Positions 1 to 6,717 of a stretch of DNA of 11,271 nt are shown here, piece by piece. Under the pieces are notes generated by a model that was not told the origin of the DNA, made no database searches, and worked only from the letters and a program-made list of their open reading frames with translations. Positions within the stretch are counted from its first letter, which is position 1. Each line of letters starts with the position of its first letter. A program made the position numbers and the translations under genes. The stretch covers positions 1 through 11,271 of the forward strand of contig CAZKUN010000284.1 in assembly GCA_964555935.1 (NCBI GenBank), read 5' to 3'. Source of the stretch: CAZKUN01 sp964555935. GTDB taxonomy: Bacteria > Armatimonadota > Zipacnadia > Zipacnadales > VGFC01.

Positions 1-1168
1 CCTGCGCCGTCCGCGACATCGCGACGGGGAGATCTAGCGAGTTGGGGAAATGCTCATCGAGCTTGCGGACGGCATCCAATGACGCGGCCGGGTCGGTCAG
101 CCGCTGCCCCTGGACTTGGGCGATCCGCCCCCACGCGTTCTCGGCCGTCCAGTGCTCGGGATAGGTGGTCGTGACCTCAGTATATGCGGCGATCGCCCCG
201 GCCCAGTCCTGGGCCTTCTCGGCTGCGGTGCCCCTCGCGTAGAGGGTCGAGCCGGCCACGCCGAGCAGCTTGATGCGTCCCGCTAACGACTGCGCCTTCT
301 CGGCGCCCGTCTTGTAGACTTCCAGCGCCTCGTCAGTCTGTCCCAGCGTCGTCAGCACGTCTCCGAGCCTGTCGTAGGTGTAGCCATTCTCGGGGTGGCG
401 CTCGATAGCCGCCCTCAGGGCCTCCGCCAAACGAGGGCGGAGCGCCGCCACCTCCTCATCCGACGCGTACTCGTACTGCTTATCACTCAGCCGCTCGACT
501 TCCTGATACACGCGGCGGATCTCATGCCCGTCGAGCTGGTCTATGTATATCGCAACGGAGTCGAACGCCTTGCCCAGCGCATCGAGACACTCGTCGAACT
601 GGTTGCGCAGGGCATACTCGTGGGCGAGGTCAGTCAGCGCCATGACGTCTTCCGGGTGCGCCTCAACGTGAGCGATGAGGTACTGCTCAATGCGCCCGGA
701 TAAGGTGAATTCGAGCGTAGCATCGAGTTGCTCAGGCGTGAGGACCACGTCCTGGCTCTTCAGCAGGAATCCCGGTGCGGAGACTTGCACTTGGTGTCCG
801 CCGAGCGGAAGGTCGGGGACGGTCAGCGGGCTCTTGCCCGTCAACACGCCATCGATGTAGACATCCGCGCCGTCGGGATCCGTCGAAGCAGAGATCGAGC
901 CCAGTGCCTCCGTTTGAAGCGTCGCCTCGACGCGAGTCGCCTCGGCGCCGAGGGTGACCGTGCCGCGCCACGAAACGAAGCCTCGCCGCTCTACGCGGAT
1001 CAGGTGCTCGCCTTCGGCTGGGACGTCGATGGACAGCGGCGTCGTGCCGAGGTATCGATCGTCGAGGAACACGGTGCCGCCCGCCGGCTCGGAGGTGACA
1101 TCCAGCGGAGAGGCGATGGCCGGCATGCAGGCTGATGCCAGGAGGAACGCGATGAGTGCTCTCCTCAC
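1..1168 (-). CDS. Secreted PEGA-domain protein with TPR-like C-terminal region (3' end cut by window edge)
   Basis: The frame is open from a GTG at 1168 to the left edge, giving about 389 residues with the C-terminus missing. Residues 1-19 look like a Sec signal peptide: Arg-Arg, a hydrophobic stretch, then Ala-Ile-Ala before Ser20. Cys14 makes a weak lipobox possible. Two PEGA-like beta modules follow at about 22-85 (EPAGG, then a FLDD..LG..P pattern) and 90-156 (DPDGA, then VYIDG...GKSPL). PEGA domains are small surface-exposed folds, often repeated in exported proteins. From about 160 on the protein is helical with TPR-like spacing, for example HPEDVMALTDLAHEYALR and a later unit starting HPENGYTYDRLGDVL. 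The start overlaps the stop of the upstream gene by four bases (GTGA), so translation is probably coupled. A scaffold or envelope role is likely; the exact function is unknown. Confidence 0.85.
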   Translation of the reverse strand, partial: MRRALIAFLLASACMPAIASPLDVTSEPAGGTVFLDDRYLGTTPLSIDVPAEGEHLIRVERRGFVSWRGTVTLGAEATRVEATLQTEALGSISASTDPDGADVYIDGVLTGKSPLTVPDLPLGGHQVQVSAPGFLLKSQDVVLTPEQLDATLEFTLSGRIEQYLIAHVEAHPEDVMALTDLAHEYALRNQFDECLDALGKAFDSVAIYIDQLDGHEIRRVYQEVERLSDKQYEYASDEEVAALRPRLAEALRAAIERHPENGYTYDRLGDVLTTLGQTDEALEVYKTGAEKAQSLAGRIKLLGVAGSTLYARGTAAEKAQDWAGAIAAYTEVTTTYPEHWTAENAWGRIAQVQGQRLTDPAASLDAVRKLDEHFPNSLDLPVAMSRTAQ

Positions 1169-3852
1169 TGGGCCGCCTCCGTCGCCGCGGGGTCAACGTC
1201 GTAGACGCACAGCGGAGGCCGGTCGGGCGGCGGGAGCGATCCGGGCGAGACCTCGTTGGAGGAGATGCGACACCGCGCCAGCGTGATGGCGTTGTCATGC
1301 GTCCAGAGCGCCACATGCTTGCCTGGCAGCGGGTCGGGATCCGTGTACTCGAAGAGCTGCGTCCCGTCGAGGAAGCAGCGGATGGTGTCGCCCGCTTTGT
1401 GGATGCGGAGATTGAACCACCGCCGGTGGATGCTGCTCGCGCGAGTGATGAGGTGGTCGGTCGATTCCGCGACGACCTCACTGCCGCGCAGCAACCGCGT
1501 GTATTGGTTGTCCCAGCCGCCGTAGATGAGGCTGTAGCCCGATGTCAGGTCGCGCCCGTCGGCGGCGATGGTGCAGTTGATGTTCGCCGCGTGAGGGTAG
1601 CTGTAACCCTTGGTGGAATCGAAGCGGATCGCGCCATAGAAATCAAGCGTCACGTCGTCGCCGAACTCGTGCTTGTTCCAAAGCGACGAGACGCCGCTGC
1701 CGCCGCCGACGAAGAACGTCCACCTCGGCTCGCAGTCCCAGCGGTTGGTTATCTTCCACTCGCCGCCACCGGTCCACCAGTCTGCGGGAGCCCTGCGGAA
1801 ATTGTAGCTGAGGACGTTCTCGGCCCGAAGGTAGGCGTCCGAGGGCTCGGCTGACCCGGGAGGGGCGACCCAACCAGAGAACCGCCCGCTCAGGGGCTCG
1901 GATTCCTCGAAGACCACGGTCGGCTTGCCGTTGAGCGATCCGACGATGAGCGGGCCGTGTTGGTGCAGGCCCACGAGGCTGATGCCGCCGGCTCCGAGGT
2001 TAGCGAGTGCTTTCGTCCCGACGGACTGGCCGCTACGGAGGAGTGTCGCGGAGCCGCTTCCGCCCGGCGTCACGGTGAACCGGTAGCCGTCCGTCGCCGC
2101 CGGCGTGCTCGCGCCGATCATCACCGAGACAGGGCCCGAGGGCGCCGAGGCCATCCGGACGGACATCTCGCGGTCGCCATACGCGGTCGCTCGGTGCCAG
2201 TAGCTGGTCCCTGGATCGCCGGTCTGCGGATCGGCGGTGATCCAGTCGGAGTTCTCCGCCGCCCAATCGGCCATGCTGACCTCCTGGGAGAACGAGCCCT
2301 CGAAGTTCGCGACTTCGGATAGAGATGGGACACGGCAGACCGAGGCGGATGCAAATCGCGCCTCACCGTCCCGCACGAGGAGGCCGGCCTTGCCGGGGTT
2401 TGCGTCAGGCCTCGGAGCGTGTATCTCCGCGACGCCCCGCGCGCGGCCGATTAGCGTCTCCTCGAGGACCACGAACTCCAAACTGGTTTCGCCGCCGCCC
2501 AGTTCGACGGGGGCGGACGCTGCCTCTGTCGGTTGTCCATCCCGGACGGACGTGCACCTCAGCGCGGCCGGGTGGCCGCCCAACGTCAGCATGTCGTAAT
2601 TCGCTTCGTCCTGCCAGTTGGCGACCAGCCCCACCTCGCCCGGCCCGTCCTGGCTCACCGCGGCCGAGACCGATACCTCGCCCGCGAGACGCTCGCCAAA
2701 CATCAGCTTCGCGTCTGAGCTGGCGACGCCGATGACGCCCTCGTCGCCTGCGCTGCGCCACTCTCCGCCGACCGGGTGCCACGCCGCGAAGGTGGGGGAG
2801 CCACTCGTCAGCGTCTCGCTCTGGTGGACGGAGAAGTCATCGAACGTGGCGCCGTCAGTGGTCTTCGCGTATAGGCCTGCCTGCCCGCTTACGAGGCCCT
2901 CGGAGTCAGCGTCGACGACGGCTCGGCCATCCACGAGTCCCGTCACGTGGTCGCCCTCTACGTGCAGACCGAGACGGTACCACTGATGGGGCTCGATGGT
3001 GAGGGGCGCGGATGCGATCACCTTCGGCTTGCCGCCCGCGACGCGGACAAGTTGCGCGACGCTGTCGGCCTTCGGGGTAGGTTTGCCGCACGCGAACAGC
3101 GTGTAGGCCTTCGGCCCGGAATAGTATGCCACCAGGCCGATCTGCGCTTCGCCGTGGGGTTGGCAGCTTACGGAAACCTCGTAATCGCGCCAGAACCATC
3201 CGCCGCAAACGGTTAGCGCGCCTTTGGGGGCGGTTGAGATGCTGAGGTTGAAGGCATTCGTCGAGCGCGTCGGACTGCCCACCGATTGCACTTCCCACTC
3301 GCCCGATACGGTCTCCCACCCGCCGGTCTCCTCGGCGGCGCGCATGAAGTCATCCTCAAGCAGGATCGGCTCGGTCTCCTGAAGGTAGAAGTCGCTGAAT
3401 TCGACCGACTTGCCGAGGCTCCCGACAGCGGTCTTGCCGCCGACGAATGTCGAGTCGGTGGCGCTGGCGACCCTTCGTCCGCTGAGATATGCGTCGTAGC
3501 GCGCGCCGTGACGTCGAAGGTGTAGCTCTTGGCGGCCCGCCAGCGCCTTGCCGAAGCTCTCGCCGATGGGAAGCTCCAGACCGGACTCAATGCGGATGAA
3601 TCGCGCTCGCTCGCGGGTCAGGTCGAGGGCCAGGTAGTTGCTCTCGTCAGCGATGTTGAATGCGATCCGGCCCGCAGGCTTGCCCGTCGCTCGAACCTCG
3701 GCGACGATGACGTAATCGGCGTAGCCGTCGTCGAACTGCATTTCGTAGCCATAGGCCTGCCAGTCGGCGCGCTGAAGCGCGGGCCACGAGGCGTCGGCGA
3801 GGGAGGGCGTGGTAGGGAGCACTGGGAGCAGGAGTAGGGCGAGACGGATCAC
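1165..3852 (-). CDS. Large secreted protein of about five concanavalin-like (LamG/DUF1080-like) modules
   Basis: With the GTG at 3852 the protein has 895 residues and begins directly with a signal peptide: Ile-Arg, a Leu-rich core, then a Ser-Leu-Ala or Ala-Asp-Ala cleavage site near 19-21. The frame stays open upstream to a GTG at 3987 (940 aa), but that adds a 45-residue basic leader before the hydrophobic core, so I prefer 3852. The Shine-Dalgarno is weak at either start. The body is all-beta and repetitive, with modules at about 32-158, 164-344, 354-509, 514-680 and 683-868. A W..xxxGxW signature recurs near module starts (GGWETVSGEWEV at 178, AAWHPVGGEWRS at 356, DWWTGGGEWKI at 691). Late strands read WYRLGLHVEGD and RWFNLRIHKAGD, each followed by an L.DG turn. 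Such modules occur in sugar-binding and 3-keto-glycoside hydrolase-like proteins. I see no convincing catalytic residues, so polysaccharide binding or adhesion is an inference. Confidence 0.85.
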   Translation of the reverse strand: MIRLALLLLPVLPTTPSLADASWPALQRADWQAYGYEMQFDDGYADYVIVAEVRATGKPAGRIAFNIADESNYLALDLTRERARFIRIESGLELPIGESFGKALAGRQELHLRRHGARYDAYLSGRRVASATDSTFVGGKTAVGSLGKSVEFSDFYLQETEPILLEDDFMRAAEETGGWETVSGEWEVQSVGSPTRSTNAFNLSISTAPKGALTVCGGWFWRDYEVSVSCQPHGEAQIGLVAYYSGPKAYTLFACGKPTPKADSVAQLVRVAGGKPKVIASAPLTIEPHQWYRLGLHVEGDHVTGLVDGRAVVDADSEGLVSGQAGLYAKTTDGATFDDFSVHQSETLTSGSPTFAAWHPVGGEWRSAGDEGVIGVASSDAKLMFGERLAGEVSVSAAVSQDGPGEVGLVANWQDEANYDMLTLGGHPAALRCTSVRDGQPTEAASAPVELGGGETSLEFVVLEETLIGRARGVAEIHAPRPDANPGKAGLLVRDGEARFASASVCRVPSLSEVANFEGSFSQEVSMADWAAENSDWITADPQTGDPGTSYWHRATAYGDREMSVRMASAPSGPVSVMIGASTPAATDGYRFTVTPGGSGSATLLRSGQSVGTKALANLGAGGISLVGLHQHGPLIVGSLNGKPTVVFEESEPLSGRFSGWVAPPGSAEPSDAYLRAENVLSYNFRRAPADWWTGGGEWKITNRWDCEPRWTFFVGGGSGVSSLWNKHEFGDDVTLDFYGAIRFDSTKGYSYPHAANINCTIAADGRDLTSGYSLIYGGWDNQYTRLLRGSEVVAESTDHLITRASSIHRRWFNLRIHKAGDTIRCFLDGTQLFEYTDPDPLPGKHVALWTHDNAITLARCRISSNEVSPGSLPPPDRPPLCVYDVDPAATEAAQ

Positions 3853-4006
3853 GTTGGGCTCACGTTTCAATGGGCTGGTTGTATAGCGTGGCGTGCGGTT
3901 CCGCGCGCGCGCGACGCGGTCCTTGTTCTTGATGATAGGCTTGCCTACCGTAAGTGGAACGCTCGTAGACATGATTCGTGCCATCACCTCGCGCGCCCCA
4001 GTGCAG
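3853..4006. other. Intergenic gap with a (CG)6 tract
   Basis: This 154-nt gap lies between the HNH-like gene stop and the preferred start of the multi-module secreted protein, both on the minus strand. It contains six CG dinucleotides in a row at 3902-3913, which is sequence able to adopt Z-form DNA. A TATACA hexamer on the minus strand (3880-3885) resembles a -10 box, but I find no -35 box at 17 nt, so no promoter is called. If the longer 940-residue form of the downstream gene were real, most of this stretch would be coding. Confidence 0.4.
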
Positions 4007-4690
4007 TTACCATGTCACCTCGCCAGCGACGTACTCATCGATGACCATTCTCACCAAAGTTGCCCGTCCCACCGATGTGAGGTACCGGTAGCGACCCGCC
4101 TGCACATGGACCCAATCGCAGATCGGTACGCTTCCAGCTATGACCGTTCTCTGCATCGCACGGCTGCCGACCTCCGGTAGTATGTCAGTGTGCGGTGGAG
4201 TCTCGAACTGGTTGCGCTGGTCTGCAGGCATGGATGCCAACTCGAAGAACGCGAGAGTCGCGGGCTCCCCCAGTTGCGGGTCGTTGAGATCGAACGCCGC
4301 ATGTCCTCGCGCCAGCTTCAGGATTACCCTCCTGACCCTTGCGGTCTCGCATGTGCATGTCACGCCCGCCTCCGTGACCTCCAACGCATCCGCAAGCCGT
4401 GCCCGTAAGGCGGGCTTGCGCCGCAGTATCCGCCGCACAAGCTCTCTCTCAACTCGATCATCGTCCACCGACCCCGCTTCCGCACATGCGACGAGGCACG
4501 CGACGTACTCCTCATCCATGGACGATTCTTGGTTGCACTCCCGGAAGGCGACGACAGCCTGTAGGTTCTCCGGGTATGGCCTGTCCAGGAACACTTTTGG
4601 CGGTATGTGGTCTCGCGTTTCAGTGCCACAGCCGCAGAAAGCGCAGAATCCAGTCTGCCTAACATCCCCGAGGTTTGGTATCTGATCCAC
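4007..4690 (-). CDS. HNH-endonuclease-like protein with one zinc ligand replaced
   Basis: This is a 227-residue protein from GTG 4690, chosen because AGGAG (4699-4703) sits 8 nt upstream. ATG 4711 and TTG 4825 are in-frame alternatives. Near the N-terminus is C16-A-F-C19, then TRDHIPPKVF (25-34; Asp27-His28 is the HNH-type core), then P..LQ and ECN (51-53) followed by SSMDEEY. This matches the known CxxC...DH.PPK.....P.CxxCN...S.DEEY family of putative HNH nucleases. The first Cys of the second CxxC pair is Phe49 here. Further on, ILKLARGHAAFDL (123-135) matches the conserved I.RG.Y.H segment of that family. The codons are less GC-biased than the neighbours': 21 of the first 60 end in A or T. 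Acquisition from elsewhere is possible. Substrate, partner and activity are unknown; the ligand loss may mean it is inactive, or it may be a read error. Confidence 0.7.
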   Translation of the reverse strand: MDQIPNLGDVRQTGFCAFCGCGTETRDHIPPKVFLDRPYPENLQAVVAFRECNQESSMDEEYVACLVACAEAGSVDDDRVERELVRRILRRKPALRARLADALEVTEAGVTCTCETARVRRVILKLARGHAAFDLNDPQLGEPATLAFFELASMPADQRNQFETPPHTDILPEVGSRAMQRTVIAGSVPICDWVHVQAGRYRYLTSVGRATLVRMVIDEYVAGEVTW

Positions 4691-4698
4691 TGCCACCA

Positions 4699-4703
4699 CT
4701 CCT
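4699..4703 (-). promoter_or_regulatory. Shine-Dalgarno AGGAG selecting GTG 4690
   Basis: AGGAG on the minus strand lies 8 nt before GTG 4690, whereas the upstream in-frame ATG (4711) and TTG (4825) lack comparable sites. The spacing is the reason for choosing the shorter form of the HNH-like protein. Confidence 0.5.
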
Positions 4704-4775
4704 ATGGGCATCAGGTTAGCATGATTGCTTGTGGTATGTGAAGTGCCCGCAGCGACTGGCCGACACCTGGGACAG

Positions 4776-4860
4776 CCCGAGAATCGGGGAACCGGACGCC
4801 TCAGGTCGAGGGTTTTAGCCTCCAACGACCGGCGAGGCGTAACTAACGCCGCCTGAGGTG
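4776..4860 (+). promoter_or_regulatory. Structured 5' leader of the superoxide dismutase gene burying its ribosome binding site
   Basis: A 10-bp stem can form between 4797-4806 and 4851-4860, including two G-U pairs. Its 3' strand contains GAGG (4855-4858), the Shine-Dalgarno placed 8 nt before ATG 4867. Inside it are two hairpins. One is GAGG/CCTC (4808-4811 with 4819-4822, 7-nt loop). The other is GGCGT/ACGCC (4836-4840 with 4846-4850, loop AACTA), whose last base abuts the outer stem so the two could stack. A further hairpin, CCCGA-GAA-TCGGG, lies just upstream (4776-4788). The arrangement is a three-way junction typical of cis-regulatory RNAs. I do not recognise a known riboswitch class. 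Chance pairing in GC-rich DNA remains possible. Confidence 0.4.
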
Positions 4861-4866
4861 AGTAGC

Positions 4867-5577
4867 ATGGACGGTATCGATCGTCGAGGGTTCATAGGCG
4901 CGGCTGGAATGGGCATTGCGGGCGCGTCAGTAGTTGGGCTCGGCTCCGCGGCCGATGCAGCAAACGGCGCCACGAGCGGCCCGCACGAGCTTCCTGACCT
5001 TCCCTACGGGTATGAGGCTCTTGAGCCGCACTACGACAAAGAGACGCTCACCATCCACCACGACAAGCACCACGCCGGTTACGTGAAGGGGCTGAACTCA
5101 ACCGAAGCGGCCCTCAAGGCGGCGCTGGACGCAGGCGACTTCAGCCAGTCCAAGGTGCTGTGCAAGGCCGCGGCGTTCCACGGCTCGGGTCACATTCTGC
5201 ACTCGCTGTTCTGGGGCAACATGAAGCCCGGAGGCGGGGGAGAGCCCTCGGGCGGCCTCGCGGCGGGCATCAGCCGCTCCTTCGGCAGCTTCGAGAAGTT
5301 CAAGGGCCTGTTCCTCGCGGCGGCCAACTCGGTTGAGGGCTCTGGGTGGGGCATTCTCGCCCACCGAGGCCTCGATGACCGTCTCGTTGTCCTCCAGGCC
5401 GAGAAGCACGAGAACCTCACCCAGTGGGGCGTGTCGCCGATTCTGGTGGTCGATGTCTGGGAGCACGCGTATTATCTGAAATACCAGAACCGGCGTAAGG
5501 ACTGGACCGCCACGTTCATGGACCAACTCGTGAACTGGGACAACGTCGCCGCGAACCTCGACGCCGTGCGGGGATGA
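4867..5577 (+). CDS. sodA: Superoxide dismutase, Mn/Fe family, Mn-type residues, Tat-type export signal
   Basis: This 236-residue enzyme dismutates superoxide to oxygen and hydrogen peroxide. ATG 4867 is chosen because GAGG lies 8 nt upstream; a GTG at 4858 is in frame but overlaps that site. The N-terminus has DRRGFIG (5-11) followed by a Gly/Ala-rich hydrophobic segment to about residue 32, a twin-arginine signal, so the enzyme probably acts outside the cytoplasm. The metal ligands by alignment to E. coli MnSOD are His64 (IHHDKHH), His112 (HILHSLFW), Asp196 and His200 (DVWEHAYY). Tyr72 and His68 match the gateway residues. Gly108 with Gln186 is the Mn-type arrangement rather than the Fe-type Gln69. 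One unusual change is Leu111, where Asn normally precedes the second ligand His. The gene is divergent from the HNH-like gene and convergent with the UROD-like gene, with only 22 nt between their stops. Confidence 0.95.
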   Translation: MDGIDRRGFIGAAGMGIAGASVVGLGSAADAANGATSGPHELPDLPYGYEALEPHYDKETLTIHHDKHHAGYVKGLNSTEAALKAALDAGDFSQSKVLCKAAAFHGSGHILHSLFWGNMKPGGGGEPSGGLAAGISRSFGSFEKFKGLFLAAANSVEGSGWGILAHRGLDDRLVVLQAEKHENLTQWGVSPILVVDVWEHAYYLKYQNRRKDWTATFMDQLVNWDNVAANLDAVRG

Positions 5578-5599
5578 GTCTTGATGTTGTCGGCGTGGA

Positions 5600-6676
5600 C
5601 TAGTGCCCGCGCGTGTAGGCGTGGGGGTGCCGATATAGCGCCTCCAGATTCGCGTCCGGGCAGTCGGGTCCCGCGGTGTTGGCCGTGCCGACGGCGAGGC
5701 CGCCTCCTGGGCCGGCCGTGTCGATGATGCGCTCGACTTCCTTCTCAACATCGTCCACCGAGCCAAACGGGAGAACTCGGTCGACCGACAGCCCTGCCAG
5801 CAGCAGTGGCTTCCGTCCAGCTCGGACCCGCTTCTCGGCAATCTCACCGATGTCAAAGCCCGTCTCCTCCTGGAAGCCCTGAAAGCCGCTCACGCCGCAG
5901 TCGATGAGGTCATCGACGATCGGCATGATGTAGCCGTCCGAGTGCCAGATGATCTCGGCGTCGATCTCCACCAGTGGTGCCAGCGCGTGGCGCGCAGCCG
6001 GGAAATACACCGAGCGCAGGCTGTCGGGCGAGACCATCGGCCCCCGGGTGCCGCAGATGTCCTGGCCCGTGAAGAAGACCGGGGGTAGCCTCCCTTCCTT
6101 GACCAGTTGGGCGCGGACGATGTTGGTCAGACGCGCCTGCTCGGCTGAGTGCATGAAGAGCTTCCGGATCGCCCCCGGATAGAGCGCAATGGCCGAGAGG
6201 TAGCTCCCGTAACCGAACTGAGAGTACCACGTGAACCTCGCCGTGCCGCCCGACGGCAGGCCAAGGATGTCCGATCCACACTCATCCTGAAACTGCGCGT
6301 AGGTACGGGCAACAGCCTCGAGTTCGGCATCGAAGTCAAACCCCTTCTCCAGCGTCTCGGGGTCTGGGAGCGACTCGGTGTAAGCCACGATGTCGTCGGG
6401 TGACCTGCACTCAGCCGCGCCCACGAGCACCTCGTCTGTGTGCGTTCGCCATTCCTCTGGGCTTGCGGGAAGGTAGATGCCCTGGACCAGCATGTCCACC
6501 TCCAGCTTGCGATAGGCCTCGAGGGCAATCGCCCTTGGGTCGTCCCAGAACCGCTTGCCCGTGACGTGCTCGAAGAAGCTCGCGCTGACGATCCAGCCGC
6601 CCCAGGTAGGCACGGCATCGGTCTCTTCGAAGCGCAGAGCGCGCAAGGCCCGTTCTTGTCCCATTGTCTTGGACAC
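5600..6676 (-). CDS. Uroporphyrinogen decarboxylase (UROD) superfamily protein, not HemE
   Basis: This 358-residue protein starts at GTG 6676, with AAAGG ending 5 nt upstream. An ATG at 6664 is too far from that site. The fold family is recognised from the opening (M..E.ALRALRFEETDAVPT), from GQDICGTRGPMVSPD (204-218) with the following YFPAARHAL, and from IIWHSDGYIMPIVDDLIDCGVSGFQ (starting at 242). It lacks the Arg-rich PxWxMRQAGR segment at the N-terminus of true HemE. It also lacks the His-x-Cys zinc motif of MtaA/CmuA-type corrinoid methyltransferases: His245 is followed by Ser-Asp-Gly. It therefore belongs to the large uncharacterised UROD-like group. It has no signal peptide, so it is cytoplasmic. 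It lies 41 nt downstream of the secreted hydrolase gene on the same strand, probably co-transcribed. Substrate is unknown; small-molecule C1 transfer or decarboxylation is only inference. Confidence 0.85.
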   Translation of the reverse strand: MSKTMGQERALRALRFEETDAVPTWGGWIVSASFFEHVTGKRFWDDPRAIALEAYRKLEVDMLVQGIYLPASPEEWRTHTDEVLVGAAECRSPDDIVAYTESLPDPETLEKGFDFDAELEAVARTYAQFQDECGSDILGLPSGGTARFTWYSQFGYGSYLSAIALYPGAIRKLFMHSAEQARLTNIVRAQLVKEGRLPPVFFTGQDICGTRGPMVSPDSLRSVYFPAARHALAPLVEIDAEIIWHSDGYIMPIVDDLIDCGVSGFQGFQEETGFDIGEIAEKRVRAGRKPLLLAGLSVDRVLPFGSVDDVEKEVERIIDTAGPGGGLAVGTANTAGPDCPDANLEALYRHPHAYTRGH

Positions 6677-6717
6677 TCACCTTTCAAGGCAACCAGACCT
6701 CTGCATTGCAGCCAGCT

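Noticed and set aside
732..1481. 249-codon open frame on the minus strand spanning the PEGA gene and the end of its neighbour
   Set aside because: It is Arg/Ser/Pro-rich with no recognisable domain and lies out of frame over two well-supported genes, as expected from GC-rich shadow frames.
1156..1854. 232-codon plus-strand open frame opposite the multi-module secreted protein
   Set aside because: Low-complexity Val/Arg/Ala composition and antisense to a coherent all-beta protein.
3853..3987. N-terminal extension of the multi-module protein to GTG 3987
   Set aside because: It would put 45 basic residues before the signal peptide core and has no well-spaced ribosome binding site; kept only as an alternative.
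4776..4860. yybP-ykoY manganese riboswitch upstream of the dismutase
   Set aside because: The fold is a three-way junction, but I could not find the conserved loop sequences of that class.
5578..5599. Bidirectional terminator between the convergent dismutase and UROD-like genes
   Set aside because: The 22-nt gap has no inverted repeat of useful length.
5600..6676. HemE (uroporphyrinogen III decarboxylase of haem synthesis)
   Set aside because: The N-terminal Arg-containing signature of HemE is missing and the neighbours are not haem genes; only superfamily membership is supported.
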